From: Owenia fusiformis
Taxonomy: Eukaryota; Annelida; Polychaeta; Sabellida; Oweniidae
DNA length: 64,000 nt
Assembly (NCBI GenBank): GCA_903813345.2
Contig: CAIIXF020000008.1
Location: 37,222,867 to 37,286,866 of the forward strand
Direction: 5' to 3'
The notes under the pieces were generated by a model. It ran no database searches, was not told where the DNA came from, and saw nothing but the letters and a program-made list of their open reading frames with translations. The position numbers were made by a program, and so were the translations under genes. Below are positions 1-10,000 of this stretch, in pieces (the first letter of the stretch is position 1; each line of letters begins with the position of its first letter).

Positions 1-686
1 TGACTAATCATCTTGAAGCATGGTCCAGATGTTTCCCAAGCAACAACAGGTTAATTCTAAAAAGTAAATGTGGATCAACCGGGCAAATTTAATTTTGCAA
101 AAGAAATAAAACTCACATCGACTTGATAAACGTTTCATGTTCGTTTCATGTTACCATTCGAACCCCATTGTCATATAATTAATATTCAACCAAGCATCAA
201 ACGCCCCAGCACGCAAGGACATCCTGATAACAAAGAAATGGCTAGAAACACCATTGGCACTTCTGGATCACCCTGTATGTTTTAGAATTAGAATTATCAA
301 ATTATCCATGCTCGATCAAGCAAATATGATTTGTGCAGTAAAATAATGCAAATGCAAAATCGACGTTGAGTACAAGACAAGCTACTCGAATTAATTTGAA
401 TAAATAAATAATATTGTGATGCAACAATAAAAAATGATGAATTTGAATAATACAATAAATTGTAGAATCGCATTTAGACGAAAAGTATACATGGAAATAA
501 AGAGACAAAACATTTCAATAAAATTCTAATTTTTCCAGGTTCATGCCATTTTCATGAACAATGTGTGAAATACGTGTAAAACGTTACAACAATTTTTGTT
601 TACATGAATTTGCCCGACAACAGAAACAATCGTGTTTGAAGATTGACTTTATACGAAATATGTAAGGGCATTGCGAGAGTCTATTA
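1..686. other. No gene seen
   Basis: AT-rich non-coding sequence with only short chance open frames. I see no splice-bounded coding segment, no RNA gene and no clear repeat here. Confidence 0.5.
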
Positions 687-1522
687 AAGGGTGGGTCAAT
701 AAAAACGTCCATGTTTTATTTTTGTAATATCTTCGCTGGTATGTTGGAAATATCCATAAATAATATATCATTTGAATGATAATTTTATTTCCAACAAAGT
801 GATGTAAGATTCATAAAATATGAATAGCTATATATTGGGGACTTCATGGTCATCTCCGTATCATGGAATAGTAAAAGTCGAAAACAACATTTTGCTTTAT
901 GTTTTGAGCTTAATACATAAAATTGCATTGCTTAATCAACACTTTTAGGTTTTAACATTCGACCTATCTTCATATATTATGAAGAAAAGGTTTACGACTC
1001 ATCAGTGTATAACTCTAAAATAATCATGGAACCTATTTTTATGCATTGTAGTTTGTATAAAGTAGCATAGCATAGCACTCATAGCATATTTCTGTTTCAC
1101 CTGAAACATCTCAGGCCTGAGAAGAAATGAGATGTCATGGTTTATCATGATGACCAACACCTATCAAAATGGTAAAAGAGCTCAATAGTAATTATTGTAT
1201 TTGTAAATTAATTTGCCTTCGTTTGATACATAAATCATTATTTTGACCTTTAAATTAGACTTATATCCCCAACGCTGACATAGGGGTTATATCTGTCTGG
1301 TCAGTTTTTAGCATTTCGTATTCAGCAATCGGTAAATCATGATTTTGACCCCTGTGGTAATCGAAACGCTATTTTAAAACAAATACTTATTTATGCGAAA
1401 TAAATTATATATCATTTTCTGGAAATTGAATTGTCTTTCCAATGATATATGATTTAAACATTTGTCTGTAATATTAAAAATGTTGTAGCAAAATGGACAT
1501 GGACGTTTTTTGGCCCACCCTG
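687..1522. mobile_element. Mariner-like MITE, 836 bp
   Basis: The right end reads inward as CAGGGTGGGCCAAAAAACGT. The left end is AAGGGTGGGTCAATAAAAAC, followed on both sides by GTCCATG, so the termini are inverted copies of each other. Both ends are bordered by TA (685-686 and 1523-1524), the target duplication of Tc1/mariner elements. The inside has no transposase frame, so it is a non-autonomous copy. Another element with CAGGGTGG ends lies at 62,096-62,614. Confidence 0.7.
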
Positions 1523-1580
1523 TAGATGTTCAAAACAGATATTAATTAATGTACGAACAGTTGCAAATATGGATTTTATA

Positions 1581-1944
1581 GTAACACTAGAAAATTAACT
1601 GAGTTGAAGCAAAAACTATAATGAGGGTTTTAAAAAGATTAATTACATGAAAATAAATACGATTTCGGGTGTAATGAAAACAGCATTCTCTTAGAAATGG
1701 TTTTAACTTTCTAATTATGATAAAAGTTTTTCGAGCACTGCTCGGATTTTTTCTGACTGGATCGGCCCACATAATTGACTCGAGAGAAAAATGGTGTTTT
1801 TTCACTTTTCGTTTGGTTATTATTTTCCCTGTCGTCTGAGAGTATGGATTATTTTTATGAGAATATGTATTTGTTATCTACACATTTTAGAACAGATGAA
1901 TATTCGGCAAATAATCATTCAGTGCATTTATTTAAAAAAGATCA
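1581..1944 (+). repeat. Left arm of ~360-bp inverted duplication
   Basis: This segment matches 5,487-5,846 in inverted orientation over its whole length with scattered differences. Shared landmarks include GCATTCTCTTAGAAATGG, TATGGATTATTTTTATGAG and the inner edge AAAAAAGATCA. The arm stops exactly where the Harbinger-like element starts. Open frames inside it (for example 1,587-1,805 minus) are shared with the other arm and look like chance frames. Confidence 0.75.
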
Positions 1945-2135
1945 GAGCCCTCATTATCCGGTCAGCGCTAAATTAGCGTTGCGATTTGCGTTGCGCTTGC
2001 GAATCAACATTATTCGCAAGCGCAAATCATGGTTTGCGTCGTATTACGCGCTTCACGCAAACGCAGACGCAACAGTATGCTAATCGCAAATAAATTGGAA
2101 ACGCGGGAAATTTAAACTTAGAGCTCAAAATAGAC

Positions 2136-2440
2136 CTATTGGGATTTTGCTCCATGAGGTCCGTGGGGCTTCATTGGACTCTGATTTTGCCCCATCTTGC
2201 CTCATCGAGTCCCATGAGGTCACATGAGGTACCGCGTGGGACCAGGTGGGATTCGATGGGGCAAAATTCGACGTATTCCAATGGGCCAAGGTGGGATTTG
2301 ATGGGACTCCGTAGGGCTTGATTGGGCATGATGGGGACTCAATGGGGCAAAGTCATCAAGTTCCCATGGAACACCGTCGTTATTCGATGGGAAAGTTGGA
2401 ACTCAATGGGGCAAGTGGGATTTTTTCCCCATTGGTGTAT
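2136..2440. repeat. G-rich degenerate repeat (ATGGGGCAAA / TGGGACT motifs)
   Basis: Short motifs around TGGGGC, GATGGGACT and GGGCAAAATTC recur many times in irregular order, with complementary GCCCCAT motifs at the left end. This is low-complexity sequence. The plus-strand frame at 2,139-2,321 within it is a by-product. Confidence 0.5.
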
Positions 2441-2655
2441 ACTTGACTTAATATATTAGCCCGTCAGAAACACGCTGAAACACGCCCAAGTATGGTATAA
2501 TTAGTTTTATCCATTTAAATCTCAAGGATGTAAAAATATTTATCCCATACTTGGACGTGTTATAGGTACATAAAGCTGGTTTGTAAAAACTTTTATTCCA
2601 TACTTAGTAGTGTTATAGGTATATAACATGCGGGAATATAACTGATATGTGACGT

Positions 2656-2683
2656 GAGCGGGAGATATATATATCTCCCGCTC
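2656..2683. repeat. 28-bp perfect palindrome
   Basis: GAGCGGGAG followed by (AT) steps and CTCCCGCTC makes a perfect self-complementary stretch with no loop. It lies inside the Harbinger-like element. Confidence 0.7.
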
Positions 2684-2955
2684 AGCAGACCTACGACGTC
2701 ATAAATTCAGGGAGTAGATACTGAGCCAGGGGACTTTGCTATTATTCCTCACAATCTACTAAGTATAGAATAAATCAGTTATTAAATGCTCGATATAGTA
2801 TATCTGCCCGCTGACGTCATAATCGCCGTTCGCATATTGGTTCATTTTTGTAACATGCGCATAATTACTGTAAACGTTAATGGAGAAAAGGCAGACAATC
2901 GCGATCTGTTTGAAGGAAGGAAATGAGCGTATCCCTGTTAAACAAGGATTTCAGA

Positions 2956-3259
2956 AATAAATGTGGATGAATATCTGAAAATCAGGCTATTCTAAATGAA
3001 TTCTTACGGTTGGTTGGACATTTTCTGAACTCCGGCCAATTGAACAGCGTGAACAAAATGACCAAGATTGGTATGGGATAAACAGATCATCCTATAGTCG
3101 GTTCATGATATTGGGATTAAATAAATGTGGATGAATATCTGAAAATCAGGCTATTCTAAATGAATTCTTACGGTTTGTTGGACATTTTCTGAACTCCGGC
3201 CAATTGAACAGCGAGAACAAAATGACAAGATTGGTATGGGATAAACAGATCATCCTATA
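2956..3259. repeat. Direct duplication, two ~142-bp copies
   Basis: 2,956-3,098 and 3,118-3,259 are nearly identical, sharing AAATAAATGTGGATGAATAT at the left and AAACAGATCATCCTATAG at the right. Differences include GGTTGG versus GGTTTG and GCGTGAAC versus GCGAGAAC. About 20 bp separate them. No coding frame spans both. Confidence 0.8.
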
Positions 3260-3704
3260 GTTCAATATCCTGAACCTCATATAGGATAATCTCTATTTAT
3301 ATCATGATACTACTAATTCCCGATGAATAACCGGGAATATTTTTGATATTGAGAAAAAATCGTATTGAAAATTTTTGCCAAACAAAGCTTCCTCTTTCAA
3401 TCAGTTGGGTCGATATAGCATGCTAAAATGATGTTCTTATGTGAAAAACGAATTCCAGTTTTATCATCATCGCTCTGACACAGACAAAAATGCTTACGTA
3501 TTGCTGAATGTTTTGATGTTGATGTGTTTATGTTACACATATACAATAATCTTTTTATATTTAAAAATATCATAAAGCTAAGTCATATTTTCTTGATTAA
3601 ATATACCATTTTTTCATAGAAAAATCTAACTAATGATTTTATGAAGACAGTTATGAATATCATGGAATAAAAAGCTAATTTACTGGTCGGGATTAAATAT
3701 GGGT

Positions 3705-3890
3705 TTATTCCTCATGACAATTTGATATTTCACATATTGTGAGGGATAATTTGGTATTTCCCTCTGACCCTCCGGGCTCTCGGTAAATATCATATTGTCC
3801 ATCATAATAAAACCCATATTGAATCCCTCCCACTACATAACCTATATATATCTTGCGAAAATCTAGATCTGTCACTGGAAGGTAGCCCAT
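3705..3890 (-). pseudogene. Possible second piece of Harbinger transposase
   Basis: This short frame lies just downstream (on the minus strand) of the transposase piece at 3,939-4,271. It contains YVVGGIQYG followed by YREPGGSEGNTKLSLTICE, which loosely follows the Harbinger pattern GVVGAIDGTHI ... Y.NRKG..S.N.Q..CD. The catalytic aspartate expected after GAI/GGI is replaced (GGIQ). If the match is real the enzyme is inactive. The resemblance is weak and was judged by eye. Confidence 0.25.
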
Positions 3891-3938
3891 CTTGAAAACA
3901 AGACACGGTGTCTTTGTAATTAGTCCGACTGATATAGC

Positions 3939-4271
3939 CTACCTAGAGAAAACCGCCGATACCTCAGCAACAATGTTCGAAACAGTAGGTTGGGATACCC
4001 CGAATATATCTCTATTTATCATTTGCATACAACCTGTAGCATAAAATCGTAATGAAATGAATACTTTTAGCTGACATGGAATTGCCTGAGGATTCCTTGT
4101 TCTTGACGCTAGATCCCCATCTAATATATTAATCAACTCAAGAATGAGTGGCCTCGGCATGCGATATCTGTTTAATATCTCATCGTCAGTCATCTCTAAC
4201 GGCTGACTCCTGTCTCTGAATAAGCGTAAACCTCTTCTATTGTGAACATCTTGGAATAATATGCGCCACAT
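3939..4271 (-). pseudogene. Harbinger (HARBI1-like) transposase N-terminal fragment
   Basis: The frame begins MWRILFQDVHNRRGLRLFRD and continues with features typical of the HARBI1/PIF transposase N-terminus: a ...DDEILNRYRMPRPLILELI... segment, then a helix-turn-helix-like block ending GVSQPTVSNIVAEVSAVF. Only about 110 residues remain; family members are around 350. The frame ends at CTAG|GTAGGC, which could be a splice donor. The DDE catalytic residues are not visible here, so I call it a remnant inside the 1,946-4,864 element. Confidence 0.6.
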
Positions 4272-4869
4272 TTTCCAGCTTGATCGAACCCTAATATTTT
4301 AATTCTAGCAGACGATATTTGCGAATTGGAATTGCGATATTTATTATAGATTTCACAAAACCAAGGTAGCATAATCGTGCACTTTCAGACTTGATTTTGA
4401 TAAGTTTTGGTTATTTGTGTCTCTAATGTTTTCAACCTATTTTTAGTTGGATGCCTCAAAGGGCACTTCCTAGATTTCTACAACGATAATGTTCATTTAA
4501 ATAGGAAAACTATCAAGATTCTTGATGATATGTTTGCGATTTATATTGCGGCAGGGTCAGGGATGCCGCAAATAAAGTGGAGTTTGCGACATAAAAATCA
4601 ACTTATTTACGTGGACGCAACTGTGCGATGACTGCATAATACCAATTTGCGTGCGATTAGCAGTGTATTTGCGATGCGAAATGAAAATAGCGATGCGTCT
4701 ACCGTGTAATAAGAAAACTGCGATTTGCGCTAAAGACGCAAAACGGCAATGAATTTGCGCTAGAGTGCCTTTGAGATAACCTCATAATATCGTTTTGCGT
4801 ACGATTCGCTAAATATTTACGTTGCGATTGCGATTTGCGGTGCGTCGACCGGATAATGAGGCCTCAGAA

Positions 4870-5483
4870 CTGTACGGTGACGCATCAGCTGTACGGTGAC
4901 GCTTCCTTAGATTTTATGAAGTGCTCTAAGCTTACTGTTCGAACAAGAGGTATAGAAGCGTCAGATCTACATGTACATTATCACTGGTAAGTATCAAGCG
5001 AAGGTTACAGCCGTCACCTTCGCATTTAAGATGGCGGACAGGAAGTATTAATTTCGATATTTTTAGTTTTCATGGAATTAACTATTTGAAAGTTGACGTA
5101 ATGCTTTGGTATCATTTGAACAAAACCAGGCTTTTCTCATATGACTAACAAAGATAGCCTACACAGCCATCTTTACCCCATGCAAGATATTGCATCTTTC
5201 ATCCTAAAAAGTCACACGTGCAAGATGAGATTTACTTGTGACATCCCTTGTTTTAAAACATCAATAACATAGCAAGAAGAGAGTTTTTGGTTTCATGATC
5301 TTTACCGTATCATACATTTCCAGTAACCTTCCATTAGCTGTGGAAGATATCGTTGAACTGTAGCGCCCATGCACTATATATGAACAAATGATCATACTCC
5401 TGAGTTTCCATTTCATACAATCTTAGTCTCATTTAGTTCATCAAAGCATAGCGTCACCGTACAGCTGGTGCGTCACCGTACAA
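4870..5483. mobile_element. MITE with doubled terminal motif CTGTACGGTGACGC
   Basis: The left end carries CTGTACGGTGACGC twice (4,870 and 4,889). The right end carries the complement GCGTCACCGTACA(G) twice (5,451 and 5,470), so the ~33-bp ends are inverted copies. Further copies, one with a mismatch, lie at 5,840-5,853 (complement) and 5,881-5,894, so a larger element reaching 5,853 is possible. There is no transposase frame. It abuts the right end of the Harbinger-like element. Confidence 0.55.
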
Positions 5484-5486
5484 ATT

Positions 5487-5846
5487 TGATCTTTTTTAAA
5501 AATACATAATGAATGGTTGTTTGCTGAATCTTCGCCCGTTCTAAAATGTGTAAGTAACAAATACATATTCTCATAAAAATAATCCATACTCTCAGACGGT
5601 AGGGAAAATAATAACCAAACAAAATGTGAAAAAACAACCTTTTTTCACTCTGGTCGATTATGTGGGCCGATTCACTCAGAAAAAATCCGAACAGTGCTCG
5701 TAAAACGTTTATCATAATCAGAAAGTTAAAACCATTTCTAAGAGAATGCTGTTTTTATTTCACATGAAATCGTATTAGTTTTCATCAAATTAATTTTTTA
5801 AAACCCTTGTCATAGTTTTTGCTTCAAAGCAGTTAATTTGCGTTAC
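5487..5846 (-). repeat. Right arm of ~360-bp inverted duplication
   Basis: Inverted partner of 1,581-1,944. Its inner edge meets the MITE at 4,870-5,483, and its outer edge runs into GCGTTACCGTACAG, a terminal motif of that MITE. The arms may be the ends of one larger ~4.3-kb foldback element that was later invaded. Confidence 0.7.
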
Positions 5847-5894
5847 CGTACAGAAAACTGTACTCCGCTATTTTTTGACGCTGTACGGTGACGC

Positions 5895-7039
5895 CTGCTT
5901 ACGCGATGGTAAGGCGTGTTGTAATCATATTTTGAAACCGGAATTCATGAGCTAAATACTTGCCGAACATTTTGTTTTGATTTGTAAAATGACAGCTCCA
6001 TATCTTCGTTTCCAGAGCTCCTCCCAGTGCTATTACTGACTTGTACAAGTGCAGGTTTGCGTATACGTATTCCAAATAACTTATGTTGAAAGCTCTCTAT
6101 TGTCTCGTGTTTACCTTCAAATCATCATATTGACGTATTTTGGCTCTAGATAATCTAGAATCTTACTAGGATCATATAGGTCCATTTTTACCATTTCCAG
6201 AAATGTGAGCAATAGCCCGATAGCCTTTTATAAATTTGAAAAATATTTTCCTGGTTTCAATTTGTTCATTACGTCAGATTTCGGTTTGAGTAAAATGGCT
6301 GATGAATTATTTTAGTTTAGACGTACAGGTCAATATCACTATATTGAATTTAACTTTTCATGATGCGACTGATGGACCAAATAGGCCAGGACACTACAAA
6401 TGGAACACATAAAAGGAGAGAACTCCACCAGAGTGTGAGTGAGCGAAAAAATGGTAAATATAAACTATGGTTTTTCAAGGAGCTAGAATGATATTTTCTA
6501 TTATCCTGATTACTTTGAAAAAATGCAATTCCGATAAAATATTGTATTTATGGCCAGAATATGGTAATGGTCAAAGATGTGAATGTTTTAGACAATGTTA
6601 AATCAATTGCCACTTAACCTGGTCTTTTAGAATGGTAAGAAATGGTAACAAAAGCTGTAAGAACACAATTATGTATCAAATGACTGATCCATTGTATATT
6701 TTGTATTTATTAATAATTATTTGGCACATAATGTAAACAACATGTACAATCCTCATATTTGATCAGACATCTTAACTTTTCCTTCTTCTTTTAAAAGTAC
6801 TTCAGCCCATCTCATAAATAAAATATTGACATTTGAAATATATTTGTTTTGGCTGAAATAAAGATCTTTGTGGCATCATCATTTCACTTTTGTAATGAAC
6901 TGTCTCAAGTCTTCAGTTTCAACATTTGAACATTGAAAAACACTGCAACTTGTCCATTTTAATCATTAAATTTCTCTGGGCAGATGATTTAACTTGGTTC
7001 ATATCGTTAAATAAGTCTTTAAACGTTGATGTTAGAGCA
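5895..7039 (-). other. 3' flank / probable 3' UTR of the MICAL-like gene
   Basis: No coding segment is visible. If the terminal exon at 7,040-7,098 is right, the minus-strand transcript runs into this region. An AATAAA poly(A) signal on the minus strand (TTTATT at 6,706-6,711) lies about 330 bp past the stop codon. The rest (5,895-6,690) is unremarkable AT-rich sequence. Confidence 0.4.
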
Positions 7040-10000
7040 TTACATCATAACTGATGTCAGTACCATTGTACTAGAGCTTGTATATGTCTTCTGCACACCT
7101 GAAAATAAACAATAACAAATCTTATAATCATGAACCATGAAGAAAGTCATGAAAGAAGTAATGCTATTAATTTATGACTTTTCGAGAACAAAATTCCCTT
7201 CTAGAAAAAAAAGATATTTCACAATAACAGTCTTGACCTATCTTATTTTTATAAAGCATCTATTTTTATTGATTTCTAGTACAGATCCAGTTTTTTAACT
7301 CAGACAGAATATTGACTGCATAATCTAGATAATGAATCTGAACTTTCCATGTAGAACTTCTACTCTGGTTTCATTTATAAATATGACACTCATCTCATTT
7401 TCTGCGTTTAGAAATATGCTCAGATTTATGAGACCTGTTCTATGATATATCAGCACATCTGATGAGAAGATTTACAAATGATATGAGGGGTTGTCTAACT
7501 TGTAATTATTGCTTGTAAATGACATACAAGGTACTGTTTTATTCTGCCACTGTCATTATTTAATATGATAGACACAAACAGCTGATACAAGTTTTATAAC
7601 CCCTATTTAAATGAAATAAAATAAGACTTGAGTTTAGAGATCCAAAGTACCTAAAATGTTGAGACTCTTGGATGGACAAATCATACCGTTAATAGTTTTT
7701 TGATACACCATGGTATCTCATGGCTGACTATAGAAATAAGGTATCGAGATTTATCGTGACAGTATGTATGGACAAAGTATTAATCTGTCAACTCCTATAT
7801 ATGATGATTAAATTCAATCAGCAGTGCAAAAATTAGTAATAATTACCATGAAATTCAGCTGAAAATTTAACATCTTTGCGTCTAGCTCGCTCTGCAATGG
7901 TAGCTTTAGTTGGTACTGGGGCCATGGTCTTGGATTCTTCTGCAAAACACATTCAAAAATAGATTGAGAAACTAGTCAGAATTCCCCTAATATTGGCCTG
8001 GGTTTCACAGTTTTAGTTTAGATGCAATAAACTGCAACTTCTAGCTAATTTACCTAAACTTTTTATATTCGCCATATTCGACGTGTCTGTCAACTTTGAT
8101 AATATTCAACAATATAAATACAATAGTTACCATTAAGGTCAGCCGAGAATTTAACATCTTTGTTTTTAGCTTTCTCTGCATTTGTAGTTTTAGTAGATAT
8201 TGGGGCCATGGTCTTTGACTCTTCTGAAAGACAGATTTCAAAATGGATTGATAAAATAGTATAAATCAGGACTCTTCTAATACTAGTCTAAAGTTGCCCG
8301 GTTCATACTCTTTGTATTATTGATAATATTCAACAGTAGTTACCACTAGGTTTAGCCAAGAAGTTATAATCTTTGTGTTGACCTTTCTCTGCAATTGTAG
8401 TTTTAGTAGGCATTGGGGCCATGGTCTTCGACTCTTCTGCAACATAGATTTAAAAATGGATTCATAAAGTAGTTTTGACCAGGACTCTTCTAATACTGGT
8501 CTATAGTTCATACTCTTTATAATATTGATAATATTCAACAGTAGTTACCATAAAGTTCAGCCAAGAATTCATCATCTTTGTGTTGAGCTTTCTCTGCTAT
8601 TGTAGTTTTAGTAGGTATTGGGGCCATGGCCTTTGAGTCTGCAAAATAGATTTCAAAATGGATTGATAAAATAGTTCAAATCAGGACTCTTCTAATACTG
8701 GTCTAAAGTTACCCTGCTCACACTCTTTGTAATATTGATAATATTCAACAGTAGTTACCATGAAGTTCAGCCAAGAATTTATCATCTTTGTGTTGGGCTT
8801 TCTCTGTATTTGTAGTTTTAGTAGGTATTGGGGCCATGGTCTTTGGTTCTTCTGCAAAATAGATTTCAAATGGATTGATAAAATAGTTTAAATCAGGGCT
8901 CTTCTAATACTGGTCTAAAGTTACCCTGCTCATACTCTTTGTAATATTGATAATATTCAACAGTAGTTACCATGAAGTTCAGCAAAGAATTTATCATCTT
9001 TGTGTTGGGCTTTCTCTGTATTTGTAGTTTTAGTAGGTATTGGGGCCATGGTCTTTGGTTCTTCTGCAAAATAGATTTCAAATGGATTGATAAAATAGTT
9101 TAAATCAGGGCTCTTCTAATACTGGTCTAAAGTTACCCTGCTCATACTCTTTGTAATATTGATAATATTCAACAGTAGTTACCATGAAGTTCAGCCAAGA
9201 ATTTATCATCTTTGTGTTGGGCTTTCTCTGTATTTGTAGTTTTAGTAGGTATTGGGGCCATGGTCTTTGGTTCTTCTGCAAAATAGATTTCAAATGGATT
9301 GATAAAATAGTTTAAATCAGGGCTCTTCTAATACTGGTCTAAAGTTACCCTGCTCATACTCTTTGTAATATTGATAATATTCAACAGTAGTTACCATGAA
9401 GTTCAGCCAAGAATTTATCATCTTTGTGTTGGGCTTTCTCTGTATTTGTAGTTTTAGTAGGTATTGGGGCCATGGTCTTTGGTTCTTCTGCAAAATAGAT
9501 TTCAAATGGATTGATAAAATAGTTTAAATCAGGGCTCTTCTAATACTGGTCTAAAGTTACCCTGCTCATACTCTTTGTAATATTGATAATATTCAACAGT
9601 AGTTACCATGAAGTTCAGCCAAGAATTTATCATCTTTGTGTTGGGCTTTCTCTGTATTTGTAGTTTTAGTAGGTATAGGGGCCATGGTCTTTGAGTCTGC
9701 AAAATAGATTTTAAATGGATTGATAAAATAGTTTAAATCAGGGCTCTTCTAATACTGGTCTAAAGTTACCCTGCTCATACTCTTTGTAATATTGATAATA
9801 TTCAACAGTAGTTACCATGAAGTTCAGCCAAGAATTTATCATCTTTGTGTTGGGCTTTCTCTGTATTTGTAGTTTTAGTAGGTATTGGGGCCATGGTCTT
9901 TGAGTCTGCAAAATAGATTTCAAATGGATTGATAAAATAGTTTAAATCAGGGCTCTTCTAATACTGGTCTAAAGTTACCCTGCTCATACTCTTTGTAATA

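Larger units (their letters stand above)
1946..4864 (-). mobile_element. PIF/Harbinger-like DNA transposon, 2.9 kb, decayed
   Basis: Terminal inverted repeats AGCCCTCATTATCCGGTC (left) and AGGCCTCATTATCCGGTC (right end, read inward) differ at one base. They are followed at both ends by imperfect subterminal motifs rich in TTGCGATTTGCG. The flanks carry a 3-bp direct repeat CAG (1943-1945, 4865-4867); three-base target duplications are known for PIF/Harbinger, although TWA is the usual sequence. A Harbinger transposase N-terminal piece lies inside on the minus strand. The element also holds a G-rich repeat, a 28-bp palindrome and a ~140-bp direct duplication. It sits at the inner edge of a larger inverted duplication. 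Confidence 0.65.

Noticed and set aside
1587-1976. Short ORFs shared with 5,473-5,715
   Set aside because: They lie in the two arms of an inverted duplication; the product is not recognisable and the frames are not conserved between the arms.
5895-7039. Search for MICAL CH or LIM exons downstream of the repeat array
   Set aside because: No exon-like segment with CH or LIM motifs was seen. Absence here does not exclude exons beyond the transposon-rich 1-5,900 region or outside the window.
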